This document shows, one piece after another, positions 17,273-28,511 of a stretch of 64,000 nt of DNA (position 1 is its first letter; every line of letters starts with the position of its first letter). The stretch lies in the NCBI RefSeq assembly GCF_015352975.1, contig NZ_JACYIZ010000003.1, positions 62,001 through 126,000 of the forward strand, in the 5' to 3' direction. The notes beneath the pieces were generated by a model that worked only from the letters and a program-made list of their open reading frames with translations, was not told the DNA's origin and ran no database searches. The position numbers and the translations under genes are program-made. The stretch is from Aestuariimicrobium ganziense (GTDB lineage: Bacteria; Actinomycetota; Actinomycetes; Propionibacteriales; Propionibacteriaceae).

Positions 17273-18541
17273 TCACCGGGCGTCGATGATCACCGGGCCG
17301 GGACGATCGGCTGGCAACGACACGGTGCGGCGCGTGCCGTCGACCTCGATCACTGCCTGGTCGCTGCCGTCGGTGGTGTCGACTGCGAGCAGGTCACCCT
17401 CGGCGGTGGCGAGTGCCTTGACGAAGGCCGCCCCCTCGCCCGAGACCTCGAGCCGACTCCGGCCGGCGTCGGCGAGCACGTTGCCGAACTCGTCCTGCCA
17501 CGCGGCCAGGTCGGTGAGGGTGCGGCGCTGGATGTCGGGGATGCTGCCCGACCCGGTCGGACCGACGTTGAGCAGCAGTCGTCCACCGCGCGAGACCACA
17601 TCGACCAGCAGCCGGGCCACCTCGGGGCCGGACATGCTCACCGACTCGTCCTCCTCGGTGTTGTAGCCGAACGAGTAGCCGATCCCGCGGCAGTGCTCGA
17701 AGGTGCCCCGGTTCTCGAGGTCGCGGCCCTGCTCGTACTCGGTGGTGAAGTAGTCGCGGTGGGTGTCGCCCCAGCGGTCGTTGACCAGGCCGTCGGGGTG
17801 GGCTGCGTAGAAGTCGGTGAACAGCCGGCCCAGGCCGTTGGGTTCGAAGTTCTTGCCGGCGTCGGGCCAGTTGATGTCGTTCCACAGCACATCGGGGTCG
17901 TAGCGATCCATCAGGTCGCGTACGTGGGCCATCGCGTACTCATGGTAGGCGGCATCCTTGGGCCTGCGGGAGTCGTGGACCTGCTCGTCGGTCTCCAGTG
18001 GTCCCATGTCGGCGACGTGCCAGTCGAGGCCACCGGAGTAGTACAGGCCCACGCGCATACCCGCAGCCCGGGTCGCGCGGGTGATGTCGCCGACCAGGTC
18101 ACGTCGGGGTCCGCGCTGCACGGTGTTGCGGGTGTCGGTCCCGGGGGCGTCCCACAGCGGGATGCCGTCGTGGTGCTTGGTGGTCGGCACCACGTGGGAC
18201 GCGCCGGCCGCGGCGAACAGGGCGCACCAGTCGTCCGGGTCGAAGTCGACCGGATCCCAGGCGTCGAGCAACTCGTCGTAGGGGGCCCCTCCCCAGACTC
18301 GGCGGTGGTGCTCCTGGGCCGGCGATCCCTCGATCCGGATGGTGTTGGCGTACCACTCGGCGTACGGGTTGTGCCGGAACCAGTGCTCGGGGTCGAACGC
18401 GCCCAGCGGTCCGATCGGCTCGGCCCACGCCGGCACGCTGTAGGCGCCCCAGTGGATGAAGATGCCCAGCTTCGACCGGCGGAACCACTCGGGCAGCTGG
18501 CGGGACTCGAACAGGCTGAAGTCGCTCATGGGGACCATCAT
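17273..18541 (-). CDS. Alpha-L-fucosidase, GH29
   Basis: A 418-422-residue cytoplasmic glycoside hydrolase of family GH29. Key landmarks are KLGIFIHWGAYSVPAW at about 25-40 (substrate-binding histidine and tryptophan), TKHHDGIPLWDAPGT at about 118-132, GLYYSGGLDW, and DVLWNDINWPD, whose WND aspartate is the nucleophile. RGGRLLLNVGPTGSGSIPD is the C-terminal family motif. There is no signal peptide, so it cleaves imported oligosaccharides. ATG 18529 gives MSDFSLF, a natural family start; in-frame codons reach 18541. It may work with the sulfatase and other glycosidases on host- or plant-type fucosylated glycans (inference). Confidence 0.92.
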   Translation of the reverse strand: MMVPMSDFSLFESRQLPEWFRRSKLGIFIHWGAYSVPAWAEPIGPLGAFDPEHWFRHNPYAEWYANTIRIEGSPAQEHHRRVWGGAPYDELLDAWDPVDFDPDDWCALFAAAGASHVVPTTKHHDGIPLWDAPGTDTRNTVQRGPRRDLVGDITRATRAAGMRVGLYYSGGLDWHVADMGPLETDEQVHDSRRPKDAAYHEYAMAHVRDLMDRYDPDVLWNDINWPDAGKNFEPNGLGRLFTDFYAAHPDGLVNDRWGDTHRDYFTTEYEQGRDLENRGTFEHCRGIGYSFGYNTEEDESVSMSGPEVARLLVDVVSRGGRLLLNVGPTGSGSIPDIQRRTLTDLAAWQDEFGNVLADAGRSRLEVSGEGAAFVKALATAEGDLLAVDTTDGSDQAVIEVDGTRRTVSLPADRPGPVIIDAR

Positions 18542-18597
18542 CGTGCGTCGGTCTGGGTCGCGTGGCCGAGAGCCTCAAGGCATCACTACCAGGGACG

Positions 18598-18631
18598 AAG
18601 AAAACCCGGCTGACCGTCGTCAACCGGGTTC
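18598..18631 (-). terminator. Rho-independent terminator of tRNA-Ile
   Basis: Read on the minus strand, AACCCGG and CCGGGTT pair across a 14-base loop and are followed by TTTTCTT. It lies 10 bases after the tRNA 3' end, so it ends the tRNA transcript. Confidence 0.8.
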
Positions 18632-18640
18632 CTCAGAGAG

Positions 18641-18714
18641 TGGGCCTAACTGGACTTGAACCAGTGACCTCTGCCTTATCAGGGCAGCGCTCTAACCGTC
18701 TGAGCTATAGGCCC
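18641..18714 (-). tRNA. tRNA-Ile (anticodon GAT)
   Basis: The minus strand folds as a full cloverleaf: acceptor GGGCCTA/TAGGCCC with discriminator A, D-arm AGCTCAGACGGTTAGAGCG, anticodon arm CTGCC-CTGATAA-GGCAG with anticodon GAT, and T-arm with GGTTCAAGTCC. CCA is not encoded. In many actinobacteria this tRNA follows gyrA and the DUF3566 gene directly; here a three-gene sugar cassette lies between them. tRNA-Ala, its usual neighbour, is not next to it. Confidence 0.97.
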
Positions 18715-18767
18715 GCGACCACACAGGTGGCCCAACAACGAACTGTAGCGGACGCCGGGAACCGCGC

Positions 18768-19778
18768 TCAAATCCCTTCGGACGTTCGGCCGACTTCCAC
18801 GCTCGGTGCTGCGGGACGATCCAACTGCTCCCCTACCCGGGCGGCTATGCCGTCATCGAGCGCCACCCCGGCCAGGGCGAGCGCGTCCAGCGCCACCCCG
18901 ATCAGGGCTGGTCGGTGGTGGGTGACCACCGTGGGCTGCCAGGTCGTGGCCCGCAGGTGATCGACCACGGCGCGGTGCACGGGGTTGGGGGTGCTCAACA
19001 GGCCACCACCCACTGCGACCGGCACGCCGGTGCCCAACCCACATCGCTCGACCAGGTGGGTCGCGTACTGGGCCACCACCGACGCCATCGTCTCGACCAG
19101 GCCGTCGACCACCTCGTCCGACCCGCACAGCGCGATCACGTGAGGGGCCAGCGCCGCCAGGCGGCTGAACGTCCAAGGGCCACCGCGCCGGGTCCTGGCC
19201 TCGAGCGCCTCCTCGACACTGCTGTACCCCATGACCCTCACCAGCACGTCGCTCGCTGCCGTGGCTGGACCCATGCCCATCTCGGCCAGCACCGCTGCCC
19301 TGAACACACCGTCAACCAGGCCGGCTGCCCCGAGGGCGTGCTGGATCCAGAACGAGAGGGCGTGCTCCCCGGCAGGTCCGGCCGCAGCGAGAGCCCCGCC
19401 GGTGCCGAGCACCACCGAGAGCCCCTGCCCGTCGAGCGAAGCGACCCGCAACAGCGTGCAGCCGTCGTTGCGCAGGGTGTGGGGCAGGCCGGGCCAGCGT
19501 CGTCCGATGGCTGCTTCCCAGAGCTCCCGGTCGCTGTCCCAGTCCAGTCCGGCAAGGTGGAATGCGGCGTGATCGAGGTCGTCCGGCTGCACGCCGGCCG
19601 CAGTCAGTGCCTGGTCGATGACGTCGCTGACCACCACGACCGCGGACTGCTCGCCATCGGGTCCGTAGATGTCGCCGGTGCCGCCGAAGCCCTGCCCCAG
19701 CACTCGTCCGTCGGCATCGACGACGGCGGCGACGGTCTTGGTGTTGCCGCCGTCGACGGCCAGGACCACCCCGCTCAC
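18768..19778 (-). CDS. BadF/BadG-type sugar kinase (N-acetylglucosamine kinase-like)
   Basis: A 336-residue kinase of the ASKHA fold. LAVDGGNTKTVAAVVD at residues 6-21 is the phosphate-1 motif, GGTGDIYG follows, and VVLGTGGALAAAG is the phosphate-2 loop; PVAVGGGLLS closes the adenosine site. The family phosphorylates N-acetylglucosamine or related free sugars at C6. Its start overlaps the stop of the GH4 gene (ATGA), so both are cotranslated. In context it would phosphorylate a sugar or glycoside that GH4 and the NagB-like enzyme then process. It ends 54 bases before the tRNA. Confidence 0.85.
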   Translation of the reverse strand: MSGVVLAVDGGNTKTVAAVVDADGRVLGQGFGGTGDIYGPDGEQSAVVVVSDVIDQALTAAGVQPDDLDHAAFHLAGLDWDSDRELWEAAIGRRWPGLPHTLRNDGCTLLRVASLDGQGLSVVLGTGGALAAAGPAGEHALSFWIQHALGAAGLVDGVFRAAVLAEMGMGPATAASDVLVRVMGYSSVEEALEARTRRGGPWTFSRLAALAPHVIALCGSDEVVDGLVETMASVVAQYATHLVERCGLGTGVPVAVGGGLLSTPNPVHRAVVDHLRATTWQPTVVTHHRPALIGVALDALALAGVALDDGIAARVGEQLDRPAAPSVEVGRTSEGI

Positions 19779-21076
19779 TTCAGCAGACGCTCCGGCAGGA
19801 ACTCACGGTTGGCCCAGGCGAGGTCGTCGTAGAGTTCCTCGGCGACGTTGAGGTTGCGGACGAATGGATGTGCCGCCAACGCCTGCACGGCATCGTGACG
19901 GGTACCCTCCCATGCCGCGCTCGCTGCCAGCCGCTGGTACTCGGCCAACGTCTGGGTGATGCCTCGCACCTGGTGCGGCAGTTCTCTCTGCGGCAGCGGC
20001 GTGCAACCCGAACCGTCGACGGTGCACCAGACCTCGACCACGGTGTCGTCGTCGAAGCCGGGCAGCTCCCCACCGACGTTGGGCAGGTTCACCGGAAGTT
20101 CGGCGGGCTCGTCGTTGTAGAAGGCGCTCATCACGTCGATCGCGAGTTCGAGTTCGTGGATGCCGCCGCGCGACTTGTCGGGATCCAGCGCGGGCACCTC
20201 GACCTTGGCCTGGTCTTCGTAGTGCTGCCAGTAGCCGGGCAGCGCGTCGAGCAGCACCCCGGCGCGCGTGCGGCGCTGGGCCTGGGCTTCGCGGAACCAC
20301 TCCTCGCCGAAGTAGTAGTAGCGGAAGTAGTCCGAGGGAATTGAGTCCATCGCCACGGCGAGGTGCAGCATGCGCTTCTGCCAGACCGGCACGGTGGGAT
20401 CGTCCTTGAGCCGCTCGTCCGCCTCGGCCAGCAGCGGCATCAGATCCTGTCCGTCGTAGGTGTGCTCGGTCGACCAGCAGTTGTGGTTGACCCCGGCCAT
20501 CATCACCTTGGCCTTGGCCGGGTCGAGCCCTGCGGTCTCGAGAATCGGCGGCCAGAAGGTGATCGGCCCCTCGCACATGCTCCAGATCGGCCAGTCGGTG
20601 TATTGGCTGATCGCCTGCGAGACGAGGTTGACCGGGTTGGTGTAGTTGAAGATTCGGGCCTTCGGGGCGACGGCCTCGAGGTCAGCCAGGATCGACTGGA
20701 AGGCGTGCAGCGAGCGCAGCGCCATCATGAACCCTCCCGGGCCCTGGGTCTCCTGGCCGATCACCCCGTGCCTCATCGGGATCTGCTCGTCGGCCTGGCG
20801 CATCTCGAAGTTGCCCGGGCGGAAGCTCGACAGCACCGCATCGACGTCGGTCAGGCCGGCCCGCTGGTCGGTGGTGGTGGTGATGGTCAGGTCGAGCCCG
20901 GCGTGGTCGGCCAGCTTCTGGGCGATGGTGCGCACCAGTTCGAGGTGCTCGGGGCGGTGGTCGATCAACACCACCTCGGAGCCGTCGAACTCCTCACCGT
21001 GGTCAATGAAGGAGTGCATCGTGCCTGCGGCGCGAGACGAGCCGCCGCCGATGTAGGCCAACTTGATGCGTGCCAT
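19775..21076 (-). CDS. GH4 family 6-phospho-glycosidase
   Basis: A 433-residue NAD+- and Mn2+-dependent glycosidase. IKLAYIGGGSSRAAG at residues 4-18 is the NAD loop, RPGNFEMRQADEQIP and GPGGFMMALRS follow, NYTNPVNLVSQA carries the NxxNP motif, MCEGP supplies the metal cysteine, and GVNHNCW the metal histidine. GH4 enzymes cleave 6-phospho-alpha- or beta-glucosides by oxidation at C3 and elimination. The sequence alone does not settle the anomer; the NagB-like and GlcNAc-kinase-like neighbours suggest an aminosugar glycoside. It is the middle gene of a three-gene minus-strand operon. Confidence 0.93.
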   Translation of the reverse strand: MARIKLAYIGGGSSRAAGTMHSFIDHGEEFDGSEVVLIDHRPEHLELVRTIAQKLADHAGLDLTITTTTDQRAGLTDVDAVLSSFRPGNFEMRQADEQIPMRHGVIGQETQGPGGFMMALRSLHAFQSILADLEAVAPKARIFNYTNPVNLVSQAISQYTDWPIWSMCEGPITFWPPILETAGLDPAKAKVMMAGVNHNCWSTEHTYDGQDLMPLLAEADERLKDDPTVPVWQKRMLHLAVAMDSIPSDYFRYYYFGEEWFREAQAQRRTRAGVLLDALPGYWQHYEDQAKVEVPALDPDKSRGGIHELELAIDVMSAFYNDEPAELPVNLPNVGGELPGFDDDTVVEVWCTVDGSGCTPLPQRELPHQVRGITQTLAEYQRLAASAAWEGTRHDAVQALAAHPFVRNLNVAEELYDDLAWANREFLPERLLK

Positions 21077-21091
21077 GAATGCCTTCCGGGA

Positions 21092-21877
21092 TCAGAGGGG
21101 TGAGGACGAGGCCTGGTCGACCAGGAAGTGGGGGTCGCGGCACTCGGTGACGATGGTGGCGGGCCAGTCGGAGTCGTAGTGGTCGGCGGCAGTGATTCGT
21201 TGCACGGCCAGCTGCTTGTCGGCACCGTGGGCGACCATCACTGCCGCTCGTGACTGCTCGGCGATGGTGGCCACACCGACGGTGATGCCGTGCGTCGGCA
21301 CCGCCGACAGGTCTCCGCCGAAGCTGGGGAAGGTGGACAGGTTGTCGCGGCGGGTTGACTCGGGCAACTGGACGAGGTGGGTGCGGCGGTCTCGCGGCGT
21401 CCCCGGCACGTTGAACGCGACATGGCCGTCGGAGGCGCCGCTGGCCAGCAGGAACACGTCGATCCCGCCCAGGTCGGTGAGCAGCCGGTCGTAGGCCGAC
21501 GGGTCGTCCGGTGAGGGCAGCACCACGTTGTCGACACGGATGCAGTGCTCGTCGGGCAAGTCGGCGTTGAGCACCGCGACGATGTCGCGCAGCGCGAAGC
21601 CTCGGCACGAGTGCGGCAGGTGTTCGTCGACGACGCCAGGGGTGCCGTCGGAGTCGAGGGTGACGTACTCGTCCATCATCACGATCACCCAGCCGCTCAG
21701 GTCGAGTCGGTCAAGGGCTGCCCGAGAGGCCAGGGCCCGATAGACCGGCACCGCGCTTCGTCCACCTGGGCAACCGAGGACGAAGCGTCCAGCAGCCCCG
21801 GTGGTCCAGCGGTCGAGGACGAGTTCTGCCGCAGCCTCCCCCATGGCTTCGGGCGACCCGAAGACCGATGGTTGCAC
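21092..21877 (-). CDS. Glucosamine-6-phosphate deaminase-like isomerase
   Basis: A 261-residue NagB/SugarP isomerase-fold protein. LGCPGGRSAVPVYRAL at about 34-49 is the phosphate loop, VIVMMDEYVTLDSDG holds the catalytic-region MDEY, and SGASDGHVAFNVPGTP corresponds to the GIGxDGHIAFNEPGSS motif of NagB, with G and E replaced. The changes mean the substrate could differ from glucosamine 6-phosphate; 6-phosphogluconolactone is less likely. It leads the operon with GH4 and the kinase, so the set would turn a phosphorylated aminosugar glycoside into glycolytic intermediates. The gap to DUF3566 is 17 bases. Confidence 0.8.
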   Translation of the reverse strand: MQPSVFGSPEAMGEAAAELVLDRWTTGAAGRFVLGCPGGRSAVPVYRALASRAALDRLDLSGWVIVMMDEYVTLDSDGTPGVVDEHLPHSCRGFALRDIVAVLNADLPDEHCIRVDNVVLPSPDDPSAYDRLLTDLGGIDVFLLASGASDGHVAFNVPGTPRDRRTHLVQLPESTRRDNLSTFPSFGGDLSAVPTHGITVGVATIAEQSRAAVMVAHGADKQLAVQRITAADHYDSDWPATIVTECRDPHFLVDQASSSPL

Positions 21878-21894
21878 GGCGACTCCTCCTGGGC

Positions 21895-22656
21895 TCAGTC
21901 CTCGGCGAGGGTGACCTCGAGGCCGCCGAGCACGGTGGCCGAGAGGTTGTAGAGGAAGCTGAACAGCGTGGCCAGGGCGGTGAAGATCACCACGTCGGCG
22001 GCGGCGATCATGGCGGTGAAGCCAAGGATCTTGTTGGTGTTCAGGTAGTCCTCGAGGCGGAACCGCTGCTCACCGCCGGGGCTGGCCACCAGGTCGTTGA
22101 CGGCCTTGTTGACGCTCTCGAACACACCCGAGGCACCGATCACGCCCCACAGCACCCAGACCGAGATGAACAGGATGATGCCGCCGGCGATGCCGAACAG
22201 GAACGAGGTCTTCATCACCGACCACGGGTCGATCCGGGTCAGCCGCAGCCTGGCCTTGCGGGTGCGACGGGTCGCTGCCTGCGTGCGGGTGGTCGTGGTG
22301 CTGGTCGCCGCCGACCGCGTGGTGGCCGCAGTGCTGTGGCGTTCGGCGTTGGGGCGTTCGGCGTTGGGGCGTTCGGCGTTGGCACCGGTGGCCGATGCGG
22401 CAGCCGCACCCACCGCCGAAGCGGCAGCGGTGGCCTTCTCACGGGCGGCACCGAAGACGTCCTTGGCCTTGCTGGCCACACTGCCCACAGCAGGACGAGT
22501 GGCGGTGTCGTCGTCACCAGGCCCAGCGGCCCGGCTCGGTGACGTGACCGGTGCGTCGTCATGGGCGACCACGCCACGGGCGGGACGACCGAACGACGAC
22601 GGCTTCTCGGCTTCACCCGAGGTGGTCGCTGGCTTGCGCCAGTAGTCGTCACTCAC
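21895..22656 (-). CDS. DUF3566 membrane protein
   Basis: A 253-residue protein almost always found after gyrA in actinobacteria. An N-terminal variable region (residues about 1-135) is rich in Ala, Thr, Pro and Arg and holds an NAERP repeat. The conserved domain is about 140-253: [18 protein letters not shown], membrane helix [17 protein letters not shown], and a second helix region [18 protein letters not shown]. Start GTG 22656 overlaps the gyrA stop by 8 bases. Function is unknown; its tie to gyrA suggests an envelope role near the origin or simple positional conservation. Confidence 0.88.
   Translation of the reverse strand: MSDDYWRKPATTSGEAEKPSSFGRPARGVVAHDDAPVTSPSRAAGPGDDDTATRPAVGSVASKAKDVFGAAREKATAAASAVGAAAASATGANAERPNAERPNAERHSTAATTRSAATSTTTTRTQAATRRTRKARLRLTRIDPWSVMKTSFLFGIAGGIILFISVWVLWGVIGASGVFESVNKAVNDLVASPGGEQRFRLEDYLNTNKILGFTAMIAAADVVIFTALATLFSFLYNLSATVLGGLEVTLAED
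22341..22382. repeat. 15-bp in-frame tandem repeat
   Basis: GTTCGGCGTTGGGGC occurs at 22341-22355 and 22356-22370 and partly at 22371-22382. It encodes the NAERP repeats in the variable part of the DUF3566 protein. Copy number can change without a frameshift. Confidence 0.75.
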
Positions 22657-25354
22657 CAGCGTCCTCCTGCTCGTCGACGGACTCGTCCTCGCCAACGGTA
22701 CCCGCATCGGCCTCAGTCACCGCATTGTCGTCGCCGATCGTGGCGTCCGGGTTGACCTCAGTGGCCTCGTCCCCATTGGCCTGTTCGCCGTCACCGTCGG
22801 CCTCGGGGTAGCGCGCGATGGTGATCACCGAGTCGTCGCCGCGGACGCCGACGAACTTCACACCCATGGTGTCGCGGCCCTTGACCGCCACCTCAGACAC
22901 GGCCGAGCGGGTGATCTGGCCCGATGCCTTCATCGCGATCACCTCGTCGCCCTCGGCCACGACCAGCCCGCCGACCAGCGAGCCGCGGTCTTCGTTGAGC
23001 TTCATCGCCTTGATGCCCAGACCGCCACGGCCCTGCTGGCGGTACTCGCTGACCGCGGTCCGCTTGGCGAAGCCACCGTCGGTGACGGTGAAGACGAACA
23101 GGTCGTCCTCGGCAGCACCCTCGGCGATGATCGACATGCTCAGCAGCGAGTCTCCCCGGCGGAACTTCATGCCGGTCACACCCGAGGTGGCTCGTCCCAT
23201 CGGACGAAGCTGGGCGTCGTCGGCGCCGAACCTGATCGCCTGGCCCTTGGTCGAGATCAGCAGCACGTCGTCGCTGGCCCGGCACAGTTCGGCACCGACC
23301 AATTCGTCGTCCTCGTCACGGAAGTTGATCGCGATGACGCCGGCCTGGCGCGGGGAGTCGTAGGCGGTCAGCGCGGTCTTCTTGACCAGACCGCGGCGGG
23401 TCGCCAGCAACAGGTACTCGGCGTCGTCGTAGCTCCGGATGTCGAGCACCTGGGTGATCTTCTCGTCCGGCAGGAAGGTCAGCAGCCCTGCCACGTGCGC
23501 GCCCTTGGCGTCACGACCGGCCTCGGGCAGTTGCCACACCTTCGAGCGGTAGACCCGGCCCATGTTGGTGAAGAACAGGATCCAGTGGTGGTTGGTGGTG
23601 GCGAACAGGTGCTGAACCTCGTCGTCGGCACGCAGGTTCGCACCGCGAACACCCTTGCCACCGCGGCGTTGCAGACGGTACTGGTCGGCGCGGGTGCGCT
23701 TGGCGTAGCCGCCGTGGGTGATGGTGACCACCATGTCGAAGTCGGGGATGAAGTCCTCTTCGGACATGTCCCCGTCGGCGGCCACGATCTGGGTGCGGCG
23801 TTCGTCGCCGTACTTGTCGACGATCTCGGCGAGCTCGGTCGAGATGATCGTGCGCTGGCGCTCCTCGCTGGCGATGATCTCCTTGAGGTCGGCGATCAGC
23901 ACCTCGAGCTCCTCGAGGTGGGCGATGATGCGTTCGCGCTCCATCGCGGCCAAGCGGCGCAGCTGCAGCTCGAGAATGGCCCGGGCCTGCACCTGGTCGA
24001 TGCCGAGCAGTTCCTGCAGGCCGGTGTTGGCGATCTCCTGGGTGCGCGACGAACGGATCAGGGCGATCACCTCGTCGAGCATGTCGAGGGCCTTGACGTA
24101 GGCCCGGTAGATGTGGGCGTCCTCCTCGGCCTTGTTCAGCTGGAACTCGGCCCGGCGACGCACCACTTCGAGCTGGTGGGTGATCCAGTGGCTGATGAAC
24201 TGGTCGAGCCGCAGCGTGCGGGGCACGTCGTCGACCAGGGCCAGCATGTTGCACCCGAAGGTGTCCTGCAGCTGGGTGTGCTTGTAGAGGTTGTTGAGCA
24301 CCACGCGCGGCTGGGCGTCGCGCTTGAGGACGATCACCAGTCGCTGCCCGGTGCGGCTGGAGGTGTCGTCGCGGATGTCGGCGATGCCGCCGAGCTTGCC
24401 CGAGTTCACCAGGTCGGCGATCTTCATCGCCAGGTTGTCGGGGTTGCACATGTAGGGCAGTTCGGTGACGACCAGGTTCTGTCGTCCGTTCCCGTCCTGC
24501 TCGATGTTGACCACCGCGCGCATGGTCACCGAGCCGCGACCGGTGCGGTAGGCGTCCTCTATGCCCTGGCGGCCCACGATCAGCGCGCCGTTGGGGAAGT
24601 CGGGGCCCTTCACCCGCTCCATCGCGGCCTCGAGCAGTTCCTCCTCGCTGGCCTGGGGGTTCTCCAGTGACCACTGCACGGCCTCGGCGACCTCGCGAAG
24701 GTTGTGCGTGGGGATGTTGGTGGCCATGCCGACCGCGATACCGGTCGACCCGTTGACCAGCAGGTTCGGGAAGCGGGCCGGCAGCACGACCGGCTCCATG
24801 TTGCGGTTGTCGTAGTTGGGCTTGAAGTCGACCGTGTTCTGGTCGATGTCACGCACCATCTCCATCGCCAGCGGCGCCATCTTGCACTCGGTGTAGCGCA
24901 TGGCCGCGGCCGGGTCGTTGCCGGGCGAACCGAAGTTGCCCTGCCCGTTGACCAGCGGGGCGCGCATCACCCAGGGCTGTGCGAGCCGGACGAGGGTGTC
25001 GTAGATCGCGGAGTCACCGTGCGGGTGGTAGGTGCCCATCACCTCACCGACGACGCGGGCGCACTTGTTCCAGCCGCGGTCGGGACGGTACCCGCCGTCG
25101 TACATCGCGTACAGCACACGGCGGTGCACCGGCTTGAGTCCGTCGCGCACGTCGGGCAGCGCTCGTCCGACGATGACGCTCATCGCGTAGTCGAGGTAGC
25201 TGCGCGAGATCTCGACGTTGAGGTCGATCGGGTCGACCCGCCAGTGGGTGGGTGCCTGGATCTCGTCGTTGACGCTCTCGGTGGCCACCTCGGCCTGCTC
25301 GTCGAGACCGGGCTCGTCGAACACGTCTCCGGGGCCCTGAGGGGTGTCAGTCAT
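22649..25354 (-). CDS. gyrA: DNA gyrase subunit A
   Basis: The 901-residue breakage-reunion subunit of DNA gyrase. [20 protein letters not shown] at about residues 50-70 is the N-terminal signature. [17 protein letters not shown] is the quinolone-determining region, with the usual serine replaced by [17 protein letters not shown] holds the catalytic tyrosine. QRRGGKG at about 530 is the GyrA box needed for DNA wrapping, and six beta-pinwheel blades follow. The C-terminus ends in an acidic tail of about 55 residues. It lies 51 bases after gyrB on the same strand and overlaps DUF3566. Confidence 0.98.
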   Translation of the reverse strand: MTDTPQGPGDVFDEPGLDEQAEVATESVNDEIQAPTHWRVDPIDLNVEISRSYLDYAMSVIVGRALPDVRDGLKPVHRRVLYAMYDGGYRPDRGWNKCARVVGEVMGTYHPHGDSAIYDTLVRLAQPWVMRAPLVNGQGNFGSPGNDPAAAMRYTECKMAPLAMEMVRDIDQNTVDFKPNYDNRNMEPVVLPARFPNLLVNGSTGIAVGMATNIPTHNLREVAEAVQWSLENPQASEEELLEAAMERVKGPDFPNGALIVGRQGIEDAYRTGRGSVTMRAVVNIEQDGNGRQNLVVTELPYMCNPDNLAMKIADLVNSGKLGGIADIRDDTSSRTGQRLVIVLKRDAQPRVVLNNLYKHTQLQDTFGCNMLALVDDVPRTLRLDQFISHWITHQLEVVRRRAEFQLNKAEEDAHIYRAYVKALDMLDEVIALIRSSRTQEIANTGLQELLGIDQVQARAILELQLRRLAAMERERIIAHLEELEVLIADLKEIIASEERQRTIISTELAEIVDKYGDERRTQIVAADGDMSEEDFIPDFDMVVTITHGGYAKRTRADQYRLQRRGGKGVRGANLRADDEVQHLFATTNHHWILFFTNMGRVYRSKVWQLPEAGRDAKGAHVAGLLTFLPDEKITQVLDIRSYDDAEYLLLATRRGLVKKTALTAYDSPRQAGVIAINFRDEDDELVGAELCRASDDVLLISTKGQAIRFGADDAQLRPMGRATSGVTGMKFRRGDSLLSMSIIAEGAAEDDLFVFTVTDGGFAKRTAVSEYRQQGRGGLGIKAMKLNEDRGSLVGGLVVAEGDEVIAMKASGQITRSAVSEVAVKGRDTMGVKFVGVRGDDSVITIARYPEADGDGEQANGDEATEVNPDATIGDDNAVTEADAGTVGEDESVDEQEDAGE

Positions 25355-25405
25355 GGGCGGTTCTTCCCTTGTCGCCTACGGGTTCTTGGATGGGTGGGTC
25401 GGGCC

Positions 25406-27550
<2,145 letters not shown>

Positions 27551-27551
27551 T

Positions 27552-27598
27552 CAGTACGCGCGCGACACGCGTACGCGCGCGTACTGGCCTGTGGACAA
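27552..27598. promoter_or_regulatory. Alternating purine-pyrimidine palindrome plus DnaA box before gyrB
   Basis: CAGTACGCGCG (27552-27562) and CGCGCGTACTG (27576-27586) form perfect 11-bp arms with a 13-base centre that itself contains ACGCGT. Except for one break the tract alternates purine and pyrimidine over about 33 bases, the pattern most prone to Z-DNA. TGTGGACAA (27590-27598) is a perfect DnaA box complement. Beyond these, the 237-base gap between gyrB and the divergent gene shows only the promoter noted next. Confidence 0.6.
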
Positions 27599-27718
27599 CT
27601 TCTGCTTGATCGCCATTCGTGGGCCTTGGGAGGCCTCGTGGAGACTCTGCGACGGCTCCGGCGAGGTCCCCCATTGGCTCCGGGCCGCTCAGAGGCTCAC
27701 AGGCGGTCCTGCCACCCA

Positions 27719-27724
27719 TAGAAT
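27719..27724 (+). promoter_or_regulatory. Putative -10 element (TAGAAT)
   Basis: TAGAAT ends 7 bases before GTG 27732; no Shine-Dalgarno sequence is present, so the gene is probably leaderless. Confidence 0.55.
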
Positions 27725-27731
27725 CGGCCAC

Positions 27732-28487
27732 GTGAACCAGGTGTCGCCCTCGTCCCAGCCGACCCCCGTGCGGGTGCCGGCTGAGCCGTTGGTGCTGCGT
27801 GCCGAGCCCGCCCCGGTGGCCGCCAACCAGCAGGTCTGGTGGGACGACCGTCGTCCAAGCCCGAGCTGGAACGCTCCCGACTGGACCGACACGATCAGCC
27901 GACGCACGAAGCTCCTGGTCGCCCTGGCCGTGGCGATGGCTCTCGTCCTCGGGGTCTGGCTCGCCGGAGGCCTCAAGGATGGCGGCGTCACCTTCCGCGC
28001 GATCCCCCGGAACACGACCATCACCAGCGGCCCGTTCGAGCTGACCTTCCAGAGCGCGGAGTGGGAGTACACCGACTGGATCAACAAGGGCGCCGGTGGC
28101 TACCGGATCAAGCTCTACGGCACCTGTCGCAACATCGACGACACCTCTCGGCGCAACCTGCTGCTCGACCTGGCCGACGCAGTCGTTCTCGGCGGGTTCA
28201 ACAACGGCACCGTCGAGGTCGGCACCGAGAAGCGCGTGCAGGTCGGGCAGTGGGACGATCGCGGCCTGCGCCGAGAAGAACTCGCGCCGGGGCTGCCTGC
28301 CCTGCCGTGCACCTTCTTCGCCGACATGCCCGAGGGCTTCAAGCCCCAGGCACTCGCCGTGGTCGGCGTCTACGACCTGGTCTGGAACGACTCCGACGAC
28401 GTGCAGAGCGGCGGACAGCGCTGGATGCGTCGCGACTCCGGCGTGCGCACCCAGGTGCCGGCGGTCGAGGTCACCGACGGTCAGTGA
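27732..28487 (+). CDS. Single-pass membrane protein, unknown function
   Basis: A 251-residue protein: a proline-rich cytoplasmic part (1-55), one membrane helix LLVALAVAMALVLGVWLAGG at about 59-78, and an extracytoplasmic beta-rich domain with two cysteines (GTCRNID and LPCTFFA) and many aromatic residues. The layout closely matches the two minus-strand proteins that follow: short Pro-rich tail, one helix, and a domain of similar length with ARG/TRP-rich strands and a cysteine pair. It is convergent with them (24-base gap). No family is recognised with confidence; the group looks like parts of one envelope module. Confidence 0.8.
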   Translation: MNQVSPSSQPTPVRVPAEPLVLRAEPAPVAANQQVWWDDRRPSPSWNAPDWTDTISRRTKLLVALAVAMALVLGVWLAGGLKDGGVTFRAIPRNTTITSGPFELTFQSAEWEYTDWINKGAGGYRIKLYGTCRNIDDTSRRNLLLDLADAVVLGGFNNGTVEVGTEKRVQVGQWDDRGLRREELAPGLPALPCTFFADMPEGFKPQALAVVGVYDLVWNDSDDVQSGGQRWMRRDSGVRTQVPAVEVTDGQ

Positions 28488-28511
28488 CCCGTCCCGACCG
28501 GTGTTCAGCCG

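Noticed and set aside
22341..22382. Possible CRISPR-like repeat
   Set aside because: The 15-bp units are directly adjacent with no spacers and are in frame in a coding sequence.
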